From positions 21,170-85,169 of the forward strand of contig DEWK01000018.1 of NCBI GenBank assembly GCA_002363615.1: 64,000 bases of DNA. The letters run 5' to 3'. The notes beneath the pieces are model-generated. The model was not told the origin of the DNA. It saw nothing but the letters and a program-made list of their open reading frames with translations, and did no database searches. Position 1 is the first letter of the stretch, and every line of letters begins with the position of its first letter. Both the position numbers and the translations under genes were made by a program. This DNA is from Lachnospira sp. UBA3212 (GTDB lineage Bacteria; Bacillota; Clostridia; Lachnospirales; Lachnospiraceae). Of the stretch, positions 49,938-58,322 are shown piece by piece.

Positions 49938-51178
49938 CAATTACCAGCCGCCCTGTCTTTTTCCCGAAGGATATCAAAGACTTCTACTTCCTGGTCTAAG
50001 TCTAATTCTAAATATTGCTTTGGATGTGGGCAAGAATCCATGGCATTACCATGTTCATCATAGATTGCAAGAACCTTAGTTTCCAGGTTTCTTCCATCCT
50101 TTTTCATAATTTCGATGGTATCTCCCACCAAGAACTTATTCTTCTGATGAATGACTACTCGACCATCTTCCTTTACCTCTTCCACATATCCTAAATAGGT
50201 AAATTCACGGATATAGGTATTGGAATCATAAATCTGAGTATCATGATTTGGCTTTCCATAAAAGAAACCTGTGGTGTACTGACGGTAGGTGCATTTTTTT
50301 ATTTCTTCCCTCAGGGTAGGGAGAAGTGCCTCATACTCTTCCTTACTTCTGTAGTAAGCATCAATGGCCATACGGTAGGTTCTTGCAACCGTTGCCACAT
50401 AAAGAGCAGTCTTCATTCGTCCTTCAATCTTAAAGGAATCAATTCCTGCTTCAATTAACTCCGGAATATGCTCGATCATACATAAATCTTTCGAGTTAAA
50501 GATATAGGTACCACGATCATCTTCCTCTACAGGCATATACTCACCAGGTCTGGTCTCTTCCACCACATGATACTTAAACCGACAAGGATGGGTACATTCT
50601 CCTTGATTTGCGTCACGTCCTGTAAGATAAGCGCTTAAGAGACATCTTCCGGAATAGGAAATACACATAGCTCCATGAATAAAACTTTCAATCTCCATTT
50701 CTTCCGGAATATTCTTACGTATCTCTCGAATCTCTTCCAGAGAAAGTTCGCGAGCCGTTACTACTCGTTTTGCTCCCAGTCCCCACCAGAATTTGAAAAT
50801 GCCATAATTGGTGTTGTTGGCCTGGGTACTTACATGTCTTTCAATCTGTGGGCAGATTTCTCCAGCCATGGTAAAAATTGCAGGATCTGCAATAATCAAG
50901 GCATCCGGCTGCAAGTCTCCCAGTTCCTTAAGATACTCCTTTAAGCCTTCTAAATCCCGGTTATGGGCAAAGATGTTTACGGCAACATGTACTTTCTTTC
51001 CATGAGCATGGGCATAGGCAATTCCCTCTGCCATTTCTTCCTTTGTGAAATTCGTAGCCTTCGCTCTTAGTCCAAATACCTGTCCACCGATATAAACCGC
51101 ATCTGCTCCATAGTTTACTGCCACTTTTAAAACATTTAAATTGTTCGCAGGGATTAGTAATTCAACTTTCTTTCTCAT
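49937..51178 (-). CDS. Peptidase U32 family protein (TrhP/YrrO-like, tRNA wobble-uridine hydroxylation)
   Basis: At 413 residues, it begins VELLIPANNLNVLKVAVNYGADAVYIGG, as U32 proteins do. It carries the cysteine cluster of the family in GAMCISYSGRCLLSAYLTGRDANQGECTHPC near residue 165-195, which probably binds an iron-sulfur cluster. Members next to trmR (Bacillus YrrN/YrrO, TrhP) are required for making 5-hydroxyuridine at tRNA position 34; collagenase annotations are older. The trmR-like gene 34 bp upstream on the same strand supports this reading. Bacillus has two such genes, here there is one. Confidence 0.85.
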   Translation of the reverse strand: MRKKVELLIPANNLNVLKVAVNYGADAVYIGGQVFGLRAKATNFTKEEMAEGIAYAHAHGKKVHVAVNIFAHNRDLEGLKEYLKELGDLQPDALIIADPAIFTMAGEICPQIERHVSTQANNTNYGIFKFWWGLGAKRVVTARELSLEEIREIRKNIPEEMEIESFIHGAMCISYSGRCLLSAYLTGRDANQGECTHPCRFKYHVVEETRPGEYMPVEEDDRGTYIFNSKDLCMIEHIPELIEAGIDSFKIEGRMKTALYVATVARTYRMAIDAYYRSKEEYEALLPTLREEIKKCTYRQYTTGFFYGKPNHDTQIYDSNTYIREFTYLGYVEEVKEDGRVVIHQKNKFLVGDTIEIMKKDGRNLETKVLAIYDEHGNAMDSCPHPKQYLELDLDQEVEVFDILREKDRAAGN

Positions 51179-51212
51179 TTTATTATTCCATTTCTAAATC
51201 TTTGTACAACTA

Positions 51213-51875
51213 TTATTTCTTATAGGTGAGGGCAACCCCATCTCCCAAAGGAATCACCGAAGTGACTACCTGATCACTGTGCTTTAGGGTATAGAGATAT
51301 TCCCGCATCCTGCTATGAATGGTTCGATTTCTTTTTTCAATTCCATATCTAGATTCGATTAAATCTCCATCCTGAAGGACATTGTCCGACACCAAGACAC
51401 CGCCCTTTGACAAAAGCCTGTCAATCTCCGGCAAGAAATTAATGTATTGTCCCTTGGCTGCATCCATAAAAATAAAATCAAAACCCGCTTCCAAGCCCGG
51501 GAGGATTTCCATGGCATCCCCGTAAATAAGGGTAATGCGATCTCCCTTTTCTGATTTTTCAAAGTTTGCCTTTGCAATGGGAATTCTCTTTTCGTAATTC
51601 TCAATGGTTGTAATTCTACAATCTTCCGGCATAGCCTCTGCCATAATCAAAGCCGAGTAACCGATCGCGGTCCCCACTTCTAAGATTCGCTTGGGCTTTG
51701 TCATATAAATCAAATTTTGTAAAAATGACTCCATCTCCTTACGAATAATAGGCACAAACTCCTTGTGAGCATAAGCCTCCATCTCTTCTAATAAGGGAGA
51801 ATTCCCTGTTTCTAAAGAATGAATATAGGTTACTGTTCTTTCATCTACGATCACAGCTATGTCCTTCTTTCCCAT
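51213..51875 (-). CDS. trmR: SAM-dependent O-methyltransferase (TrmR-like)
   Basis: This 220-residue protein is of the class I methyltransferase fold related to catechol O-methyltransferases: motif I RILEVGTAIGYSALIMAEAM near residue 61, ITTIENYEKRI, DFIFMDAAKGQY near residue 133 and VLVSDNVLQDG near residue 155. In Bacillus TrmR (YrrM) methylates 5-hydroxyuridine of tRNA to 5-methoxyuridine. Its place between the MltG-like stub and the U32 gene matches the yrrL-yrrM-yrrN/O order. The start lies immediately after the stop of the upstream gene. Confidence 0.87.
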   Translation of the reverse strand: MGKKDIAVIVDERTVTYIHSLETGNSPLLEEMEAYAHKEFVPIIRKEMESFLQNLIYMTKPKRILEVGTAIGYSALIMAEAMPEDCRITTIENYEKRIPIAKANFEKSEKGDRITLIYGDAMEILPGLEAGFDFIFMDAAKGQYINFLPEIDRLLSKGGVLVSDNVLQDGDLIESRYGIEKRNRTIHSRMREYLYTLKHSDQVVTSVIPLGDGVALTYKK

Positions 51876-52304
51876 TTATTCCTTGGATGCAGCGGTAGTC
51901 GCCTCATTGCTAGTACTTTCATCTGACTCTGTAACGCCTACCTGTCCGGTAATAATATTAATAATGTCCTCTCCACTTTCGGAAGTGTTTAAGGTGTACT
52001 GACCTGGCACGATCTTATTCTTTGCTCCATAGAGTTGAAGCTGAATCCGAAAAATTGTAGGATTTTCTACTAAACCATAGGAATCCAGAAATTCTGCCAG
52101 TTCCTTATTGCTAAGACCATCCTCAATGGTAACAAGGATGTCTGTTCCCGGTTCTTCGTCTACACCATGTTCTGAAAATACAAGTCTTCCATAGGAATAA
52201 GCCTTAAATCCTAAAAACACAAGGACTACAAGGAAAACACCTACAATAATCATTTTCAAAACACCCTTTGAAAGACTACCGGTAAATTTACTAAAATTTA
52301 TCAT
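51876..52304 (-). CDS. Short MltG/YceG-like membrane protein lacking the catalytic domain
   Basis: The protein (142 residues) has a cytoplasmic start, one membrane segment (VLKMIIVGVFLVVLVFLGF, about residues 15-33) and an outer domain with VTIEDGLSNKELAEFLDSYGLVENPTIFRIQLQLYG and VPGQYTLNT. This corresponds to the N-terminal LysM-like part of MltG. The lytic transglycosylase domain that should follow is missing; the protein ends in a Ser/Thr/Glu-rich tail. It occupies the position of yrrL (mltG) of Bacillus. It may be a regulator or scaffold derived from MltG rather than an enzyme. A second full-length MltG may exist elsewhere. Confidence 0.75.
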   Translation of the reverse strand: MINFSKFTGSLSKGVLKMIIVGVFLVVLVFLGFKAYSYGRLVFSEHGVDEEPGTDILVTIEDGLSNKELAEFLDSYGLVENPTIFRIQLQLYGAKNKIVPGQYTLNTSESGEDIINIITGQVGVTESDESTSNEATTAASKE

Positions 52305-52333
52305 GAATCATTCCTCCATGACTCCTTATTATT

Positions 52334-54004
52334 TTATACATCCATGATGATTGGAAGAATCAGTGGACTTCTCTTCATCTTCTTCCATAAGAATTCACTT
52401 AATGTATCACGAATGATCATCTTAATTCGTCCCCAATCGGTGACTCTCTTATTTATACAATCATCTAACGCATCCTGAATCAGCTGTCTGGCCTCTTCTA
52501 TTAATTCCTCAGCTTCTCTCATATATACAAAGCCTCTTGAAACAATATCCGGACCTGAAACTACATGATTTCCTCCACGCTCTAGGGCTACTACCACAAT
52601 AATAATTCCATTCTCTGCAAGATTCTGGCGGTCTCTTAAGACAATATTACCTACATCTCCAACACCCAGGCCATCTACCAAGAGACGTCCTGCAGTAACT
52701 TTACCTGTTACTTTACAAGATTCCTCACTTACAGATAAAACATCTCCATCCTGAAGAGTGAAAATGTTCTTCTTTGGAATGCCCATTAATTCAGCAATTT
52801 TGGCATTCGCCTGCATATGACGGTACTCTCCGTGCACTGGCATAGCATACTTTGGCTTCACCAAAGAATAGATTAACTTTAAATCTTCGCGACAGGCATG
52901 ACCAGATACATGGGTATCCTCAAGGATAACGGTGGCACCCTTTCTCCCTAATTCATTCACAACCTTTGAAACAGATTTTTCGTTACCGGGGATTGGATGA
53001 GAGGAAAATACAATCGTATCACTTGGTTTAATACTAACCTTACGGTGCGTTCCTTCTGCCATTCTTGAAAGAGCGGCCATAGATTCTCCCTGACTACCTG
53101 TGGTGATTAAAACCAACTTCTCGTCCGGATAATTCTTAATCAAATCAATGTCAATAATGGTTCCTTCCGGCATCTTAATATATCCCAGTTCACTAGCCAC
53201 TCGAATAACATTCACCATACTTCGGCCTTCCACAACTACCTTACGTCCATAGCGGATGGCACGGTCAATAATCTGCTGTACACGGTCAACATTTGAAGCA
53301 AAGGTTGCAATGATAATACGGCCCTTTTTGTGTTCTGCAAAGATTCGATCAAAGGCGGCTCCTACGGTCTTTTCCGAAGGAGTAAACCCCGGGCGTTCCG
53401 CATTGGTGGAATCACTCATTAACAGTAAAACACCCTTTTTACCAATCTCTCCAAATCGTGCAAGATCAATGGCATCACCAAAGACAGGGGTATAATCTAC
53501 CTTAAAGTCTCCCGTGTGAACAATGACTCCGGCCGGTGAATAGATTGCAAAGGCACAAGCGTCTGAAATAGAATGGTTGGTTCTAATAAACTCCACTCTA
53601 AACTGTCCTAAGGTGATCGACTGTCCCTGCTTTACAATCTTACGCTTCACCATCTTTGTTAAACCATGTTCTTCTAACTTGACATCGATTAATCCCATGG
53701 TTAGCTTAGTGGCATAAATTGGCACATTCAGTTCACGGAATACATATGGAATGGAACCAATATGGTCCTCATGTCCATGTGTAATCACAAAACCCTTCAC
53801 CCTGTCAATGTTTTCCTTAAGATAGGTCACATCCGGAACCACCATATCAATTCCCAGCATGTCATCATCCGGAAAGGCCAAGCCACAGTCCACAACAATA
53901 ATACTGTCTTCGTATTCGAATGCAGTAATATTCATTCCAATCTGTCCAAGTCCTCCTAAAGGAATTACCTTGACACTGCCCTTATGTAATTTTTCTTTTT
54001 TCAA
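52334..54004 (-). CDS. rnjA: Ribonuclease J
   Basis: This metallo-beta-lactamase/beta-CASP ribonuclease acts in mRNA decay and 5'-end processing. Motifs: LGGLGQIGMNI near the start, the metal site THGHEDHIGSIP, HTGDFKVDYTP, SDSTNAERPG, GSQGE and the beta-CASP HVSGHA. I start the protein at TTG 54004 (556 residues), because AAGAGG lies seven bases before it. An upstream in-frame start at 54040 lacks a ribosome-binding site. Between the DUF1292 gene and the MltG-like gene it interrupts the order known from Bacillus. Confidence 0.92.
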   Translation of the reverse strand: MKKEKLHKGSVKVIPLGGLGQIGMNITAFEYEDSIIVVDCGLAFPDDDMLGIDMVVPDVTYLKENIDRVKGFVITHGHEDHIGSIPYVFRELNVPIYATKLTMGLIDVKLEEHGLTKMVKRKIVKQGQSITLGQFRVEFIRTNHSISDACAFAIYSPAGVIVHTGDFKVDYTPVFGDAIDLARFGEIGKKGVLLLMSDSTNAERPGFTPSEKTVGAAFDRIFAEHKKGRIIIATFASNVDRVQQIIDRAIRYGRKVVVEGRSMVNVIRVASELGYIKMPEGTIIDIDLIKNYPDEKLVLITTGSQGESMAALSRMAEGTHRKVSIKPSDTIVFSSHPIPGNEKSVSKVVNELGRKGATVILEDTHVSGHACREDLKLIYSLVKPKYAMPVHGEYRHMQANAKIAELMGIPKKNIFTLQDGDVLSVSEESCKVTGKVTAGRLLVDGLGVGDVGNIVLRDRQNLAENGIIIVVVALERGGNHVVSGPDIVSRGFVYMREAEELIEEARQLIQDALDDCINKRVTDWGRIKMIIRDTLSEFLWKKMKRSPLILPIIMDV

Positions 54005-54119
54005 AATAATACCTCTTCTTTCTATCACAAGGCACCCCAAAAATGGGCATACAAATAGCCCTGCGTCCTATTGCTATAAGTTACACGTCCCAATACATTT
54101 ATAGCAACTATCTTCTCTC

Positions 54120-54413
54120 TTATTCCTTGTCTACTTCGATTTCATAATCCATGTCATCTTCTTCACCAAAGAGCTTGCTGATCTGCTCAATCTCATCTTC
54201 ATCATCCAGGAAAACATATTCGCCATCCTCATCTTCCGGTGCTGATAAATCCTTTAAGATATAAGCTTCTGCTTCTGCTTCTTCTCCCTCATCATAACTA
54301 TCCGGATCAATATCTGTTACTAAGATATAATCTGTGTTATTTAAGCGGGTTGTTGCAAGAACATAAAAATCCAAATCCTCGCCTTCACTTGATGTAAATG
54401 TAATCTTTTCCAT
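54120..54413 (-). CDS. DUF1292 family acidic protein (YrzB-like)
   Basis: At 97 residues and strongly acidic, it contains ITFTSSEGEDLDFYVLATTRLNNTDYILVTD, the core of the DUF1292 family, and a C-terminal Asp/Glu-rich tail (DDMDYEIEVDKE). The function of the family is unknown. It lies between ruvX and RNase J, as YrzB follows YrrK in Bacillus. GGAAGTATG before the start gives a moderate ribosome-binding site. Confidence 0.88.
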   Translation of the reverse strand: MEKITFTSSEGEDLDFYVLATTRLNNTDYILVTDIDPDSYDEGEEAEAEAYILKDLSAPEDEDGEYVFLDDEDEIEQISKLFGEEDDMDYEIEVDKE

Positions 54414-54478
54414 TCATACTTCCTTTCTTTACAAATAATTATTATAAAAGTCTTCTCTATAAGACAATCTATTACAAG

Positions 54479-54910
54479 TTAAGCCACAGGATGCTCATTC
54501 ATATAACTTTGAAGAATCAAAGCCGCTGCAATTCGATCCACCTGTTTTTTTCGTTCACGGTAGTCAAAAATCCCCTGCTCTTCCATGATTTGGTCTGCCT
54601 CTACCGTGGTAAAACGTTCATCCTGCAAAACAATCGGAACCTTGGTCTTTTTTTCTAACATAGCCTTAAATTCCAAGGTCTTTTCACAACGAATTCCCTG
54701 CGTACCATCCACATGCATGGGGTACCCAAGGACAATCTTTGTCACTTCTTCAGTTTCAATGATTTCTAGAATCTTACGTATGGAAGGCTTTAGGACATTC
54801 TCCCGATCTCTTCTAAGAATATCAATCCCACACGCGGTCATACCAAGGCGGTCACTGATTGCAACGCCAATGGTTTTAGAACCATAATCTAACCCTAACA
54901 AACGTTCCAT
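54479..54910 (-). CDS. ruvX: RuvX/YqgF family Holliday-junction resolvase-like protein
   Basis: The protein (143 residues) has the RNase H-like fold: LLGLDYGSKTIGVAISD at the N-terminus, VLGYPMHVDGTQG near residue 65 and the DERFTTVEAD motif near residue 98. YqgF processes 16S pre-rRNA ends in E. coli; a role in recombination was proposed earlier. I use the ATG at 54910, since the longer frame to 54931 starts with GTG and has no ribosome-binding site. It follows ireB after a hairpin. Confidence 0.92.
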   Translation of the reverse strand: MERLLGLDYGSKTIGVAISDRLGMTACGIDILRRDRENVLKPSIRKILEIIETEEVTKIVLGYPMHVDGTQGIRCEKTLEFKAMLEKKTKVPIVLQDERFTTVEADQIMEEQGIFDYRERKKQVDRIAAALILQSYMNEHPVA

Positions 54911-54932
54911 AATCTCATTCTGCCTATACACG

Positions 54933-54976
54933 AAAAAACCTTCCGACGACTAAGCCTTGCCATTCGCCGAAGGTTT
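54933..54976 (-). terminator. Terminator-like hairpin between ireB and ruvX
   Basis: AACCTTC (54937-54943) pairs with GAAGGTT (54969-54975), extended by partly paired inner bases, and six T residues follow on the minus strand. Located inside the operon, it probably gives partial termination. Confidence 0.65.
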
Positions 54977-54988
54977 CTTACTTTTGAA

Positions 54989-55264
54989 CTAATTATCAGA
55001 CTTACCGCCTAACTTATGATTAATATAATAAGTCAAAGCTTCTTCTAATAACTCGTCACGTTCTACTTTCATAATTAAACTTCTTGCATTCTTATAACTG
55101 GTAATATATGTAGGATCACCTGACATAATATATCCTACAATCTGATTTACAGGATTATACCCCTTCTCTGCAAGAGCTTCATACACCAGTTCTAAAACCT
55201 TCGATACTTCCATCTGGGTTTCCTGTGGTGCCCTAAAAAATTGTGTATTACTTAAATCACTCAT
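54989..55264 (-). CDS. ireB: IreB family regulatory phosphoprotein (UPF0297)
   Basis: The short protein (about 91 residues) contains VLELVYEALAEKGYNPVNQIVGYIMSGDPTYITSYKNARSLI, the UPF0297/IreB signature. IreB of Enterococcus is phosphorylated by the kinase IreK on N-terminal threonines and affects cephalosporin resistance; one N-terminal threonine (SNTQFF) is present here. AAAGGA is nine bases before the second ATG (55264); the first ATG (55270) is too close. It starts the ireB-ruvX-DUF1292 run. Confidence 0.93.
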   Translation of the reverse strand: MSDLSNTQFFRAPQETQMEVSKVLELVYEALAEKGYNPVNQIVGYIMSGDPTYITSYKNARSLIMKVERDELLEEALTYYINHKLGGKSDN

Positions 55265-55295
55265 GCTCATCCGTCCTTTTACTCACTATGTAATC

Positions 55296-55324
55296 ATTTT
55301 ATACTATCTTCCCTATTTTAGCAA
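55296..55324 (-). promoter_or_regulatory. Promoter of the ireB operon
   Basis: On the minus strand TTGCTA (55319-55324) and TAAAAT (55296-55301) are 17 bp apart, about 30 bp before the ireB start. Confidence 0.55.
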
Positions 55325-55383
55325 GTATAACTTCAGATTCAGCCCTAATATTAAGCCCCTTTAAGGAACCGGTTCCAACTGAC

Positions 55384-56703
55384 TTAAAGCAATTCTCCTG
55401 CAACAAAATCATGGTTGATTGCATTTAGAATCTTGCATGGAAGAATTTGGCCAGATAAATCTTCTTTACTTGCTACCGCCACATAAAGATATTCCCTGGT
55501 ATGGCCCACATAATAATCCGTGCCTTTCAGTCTCATGGCCTCTTCAAAAAGAACTTCCCGGGTTTTTCCATAAAAACTCTCATAGTACTCGTGTCGCATC
55601 TTATTTTCCAGGTCAAGCAAACAATCACTGCGACTGTTTTTTAATTCACTCGGTACCTGATTTGGCATCTTAGCAGCCCTGGTACCACCACGCACAGAGT
55701 ACTTAAACACATGCATTTCTGCAAAATGAACCTGATCCAAAAATGCCCTGGTTGTTTCAAATTCCTCCTCTGTCTCCCCCGGAAATCCCACGATAATATC
55801 GGTGCAAAGGGAAGGATTTTCAAAATTCTCCCGCAGACGCCGGGTAATGGCCAAAAATTCCCTGGTATCGTAGCGACGATTCATTCGCTTTAAGGTTTCA
55901 TCGCAACCACTTTGTAGAGATAAATGAAAATGTGGACACACCTTTGGAAGTCCACCAATCGCCCTGGCAAACTCATCGGTAATTACCCTTGGCTCAATAG
56001 AACTTAAGCGGATTCTCTCAATTCCCTGAATCCTATGAACAGCCAAAATCACATCCAGTAAGCCAATTTTCTGATCCTTAAAGTCTGTTCCGTAGGATGA
56101 AATATGAATCCCAGTTAAAACCACTTCCTTATAGCCCAGGTCTGCCATCTTTTTAATTTCATTTACAATAGAATCTAAGTTCCTGCTGCGCACTCTTCCT
56201 CTGGCAAATGGGATTGCGCAATAGGAACAAAATTGATTACATCCGTCCTGAATCTTAATATAGGCCCGGGTATGGTCTGTGATGGTATGAAGTTCCATCT
56301 CCTCAAATTCATTGATATGATTAATATCAATATAATTATCCAAAACCTGATGATCCGGATTATTAAAATACTGTTCTAAAATATTTACAAGGTCTTTCTT
56401 TCGATTGTTTCCAATCACCAGATCCACTCCTGTATCCTTCAAGACCTCCTCCCCTGCCATTTGGACATAGCATCCGGTTGCTACCACCGTGGCATTAGGA
56501 TTTCTCTTTTTCGCCTGGTGAAGCATCTGCCTGGACTTTCTGTCTGCTATATTGGTAACCGTACAGGTATTTACCACATAGACATCTGCCACCTCTGTAA
56601 ATGCTACAATCTCATATCCTGCTTCTTTTAGTTGCTGGGTCATTACCTCTGTTTCATAAGCATTGACCTTGCAACCAAGGTTATGTAACGCTGCTTTTTT
56701 CAT
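55384..56703 (-). CDS. mtaB: tRNA t6A37 methylthiotransferase
   Basis: MtaB adds a methylthio group to N6-threonylcarbamoyladenosine at tRNA position 37. The 439-residue radical-SAM enzyme has the N-terminal cluster cysteines (HNLGCKVNAYE, VVNTCTV, ATGCYVQ) and the radical SAM motif CNQFCSYC near residue 154. GFPGETEEEF near residue 305 and a C-terminal TRAM domain complete it. In Bacillus it follows dnaJ-prmA-rsmE; here thiI, a desulfurase and the HPr-like gene lie between. The start at KKAALHNLGC has a weak upstream AAGGAAAAT. Confidence 0.95.
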   Translation of the reverse strand: MKKAALHNLGCKVNAYETEVMTQQLKEAGYEIVAFTEVADVYVVNTCTVTNIADRKSRQMLHQAKKRNPNATVVATGCYVQMAGEEVLKDTGVDLVIGNNRKKDLVNILEQYFNNPDHQVLDNYIDINHINEFEEMELHTITDHTRAYIKIQDGCNQFCSYCAIPFARGRVRSRNLDSIVNEIKKMADLGYKEVVLTGIHISSYGTDFKDQKIGLLDVILAVHRIQGIERIRLSSIEPRVITDEFARAIGGLPKVCPHFHLSLQSGCDETLKRMNRRYDTREFLAITRRLRENFENPSLCTDIIVGFPGETEEEFETTRAFLDQVHFAEMHVFKYSVRGGTRAAKMPNQVPSELKNSRSDCLLDLENKMRHEYYESFYGKTREVLFEEAMRLKGTDYYVGHTREYLYVAVASKEDLSGQILPCKILNAINHDFVAGELL

Positions 56704-56781
56704 ATGATTTTCCTTACTTTTTTCTCTGTTAGATTTTCCCTTTTTTCCCTTATATTCACTACTACAGGCACACGCTTTTAC

Positions 56782-56810
56782 TTGACAAATAGACCTGTAA
56801 AATGTACTAT
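56782..56810 (+). promoter_or_regulatory. Promoter of the HPr-like gene
   Basis: TTGACA (56782-56787) and TACTAT (56805-56810) are separated by 17 bp, about 44 bp before the start codon. Confidence 0.7.
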
Positions 56811-56853
56811 AGAACCGATAAAGCTTTATATTAACTGAAGGAGGTATTTTACT

Positions 56854-57084
56854 ATGAAGAAGATGTTAATCAGCTTAAACTCTATTGATAAGGTAAAGTC
56901 ATTCGTTAATGACATCACAAAATTTGACAGTGATTTTGATTTAGTATCAGGAAGATACGTAATCGATGCCAAGTCAATCATGGGTATTTTCAGTTTAGAC
57001 CTTTCTAAGCCAATCGAATTAAATATCCATGCTGAGGAGAATGTTGACGAGATCCTTAAAGTTCTCGAGACATATCAGGCTTAG
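56854..57084 (+). CDS. HPr-like protein without the phosphorylatable histidine (Crh-like)
   Basis: At 76 residues, it has the HPr fold by sequence: FDSDFDLVSGRYVIDAKSIMGIFSLDLSKPIELNIHAEENVDEIL aligns along the whole C-terminal half. The AKSIMG segment keeps the serine (Ser46 equivalent) that HPr kinase modifies. The active-site region that should read GIHARP reads LNSIDKV, so His15 is replaced by Ser and Arg17 by Asp, and it cannot carry PTS phosphate. This is the pattern of Crh, a regulator of CcpA in Bacillus. GAAGGAGGTATTTT precedes the start. It is monocistronic on the opposite strand to its neighbours. Confidence 0.82.
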   Translation: MKKMLISLNSIDKVKSFVNDITKFDSDFDLVSGRYVIDAKSIMGIFSLDLSKPIELNIHAEENVDEILKVLETYQA

Positions 57085-57090
57085 TTTTAT

Positions 57091-57127
57091 AAAAAGTGTG
57101 CTGCCGCGTAAGCGACAGCTCTTTTTT
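57091..57127. terminator. Terminator of the HPr-like gene
   Basis: GCTGCCGC pairs with GCGACAGC (one mismatch) around GTAA, followed by TCTTTTTTATT on the plus strand and preceded by an A-run that could serve thiI from the other side. Confidence 0.85.
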
Positions 57128-58310
57128 ATTCACAGATTATGACTTCTGTCGTTTCAATTGCCTGTTTCATTAAATCATCAATCACTTCATTTAGATGTTC
57201 CTCATCCTTGCGAATCACCTTTAAATTTGGTTTGGTTACCGGATGCTTCGCCACGAAAATAGTACAACAATCCTCGTAAGGTAAAATAGAGGTTTCAAAG
57301 GTTCCAATCTTTTCAGAAATATCAATAATATCCTGCTTATCAAAAGCAATCAATGGCCGAAAGACCGGAAGGGTACATACCTCATTCGTGGACATTAAGG
57401 ACTGCATAGTCTGAGAAGCAACCTGTCCAATGCTCTCACCGGTAACAAGAGCCTGACATCCGCTTTCTTTTGCAAAATGTTCTGCAATCCTCATCATATA
57501 TCGTCTCATAATAATCGTTAATTCATCATGCGGACACTTCTCATAAATCGCAAGCTGAATGTCGGTAAAGTTTACCACATTTAACTTGATTGGTCCGCTA
57601 TACTTAGCTACTTGCTTTGCCAAATCTACTACCTTCTGCTTTGCTCGTTCTGAAGTATAAGGAGGTGCATGGAAATACGTTGCCTCTAAAACTACTCCAC
57701 GCTTTGCTACCATATATCCAGCAACCGGGCTATCAATACCACCTGAAAGTAATACCATGGCTTTTCCTGCGGTTCCTACCGGCATTCCTCCCAATCCCGG
57801 AAGGATTTTAGAATAAATATTAATCTTTGAACGAATCTCCACATATAAAATAAAATCCGGATGATGCACATCTACATGAAGGTTTGGACATTCCTTTAAA
57901 AGAATCTCACCAAAATCAGCATTCATCTCCATCGAATTCTTTGGATAATTCTTTCTTGCTCTGCGGCATTCGACCTTAAAAGAAAGGGGCTGATCCTGAT
58001 ACGTATCTTTAATATGAGCAACCACATCCTTGACCAAGGCATCCCAGCCTTCATCTTCTACCTGAGTCATAGGACAGATTCCAACGATTCCAAAAACTCT
58101 CTGAAGAGCCTCTACCGTTTCATCATAATCATAGTCCGAAAGAACCTTCACATAGACTCTTCCCATCTCCTTATATACATCAAAGTCTCCCTGCACCTGC
58201 TCTAAGGATTTTTTTATCTGACGAATCAGGGCATCTTCGAAGATATAACGGTTCTTTCCCTTTACTCCAATCTCTGCATATTTAATTAAAAAAGCGTGAA
58301 TATTATTCAT
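57126..58310 (-). CDS. thiI: tRNA 4-thiouridine synthase
   Basis: ThiI adds sulfur to uridine 8 of tRNA. The 394-residue protein has a ferredoxin-like/THUMP N-terminus (residues 1-165, PLSFKVECRRARKNYP) and the PP-loop ATPase motif MVLLSGGIDSPVAGYM near residue 183. The C-terminal rhodanese domain of E. coli ThiI is absent, as in most Firmicutes, where a dedicated desulfurase supplies the sulfur. The cysteine desulfurase gene directly upstream (12 bp) fits that partner role, like NifZ of Bacillus. Confidence 0.95.
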   Translation of the reverse strand: MNNIHAFLIKYAEIGVKGKNRYIFEDALIRQIKKSLEQVQGDFDVYKEMGRVYVKVLSDYDYDETVEALQRVFGIVGICPMTQVEDEGWDALVKDVVAHIKDTYQDQPLSFKVECRRARKNYPKNSMEMNADFGEILLKECPNLHVDVHHPDFILYVEIRSKINIYSKILPGLGGMPVGTAGKAMVLLSGGIDSPVAGYMVAKRGVVLEATYFHAPPYTSERAKQKVVDLAKQVAKYSGPIKLNVVNFTDIQLAIYEKCPHDELTIIMRRYMMRIAEHFAKESGCQALVTGESIGQVASQTMQSLMSTNEVCTLPVFRPLIAFDKQDIIDISEKIGTFETSILPYEDCCTIFVAKHPVTKPNLKVIRKDEEHLNEVIDDLMKQAIETTEVIICE

Positions 58311-58322
58311 GACAATCCCTTT

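Noticed and set aside
53256..54104. Plus-strand frames within the RNase J gene
   Set aside because: They are antisense shadows of a well-supported gene without ribosome-binding sites.
55365..55376. GGAACCGGTTCC palindrome after mtaB
   Set aside because: A 12-bp palindrome without a T-run or other context; could be a chance operator-like site and no role can be supported.
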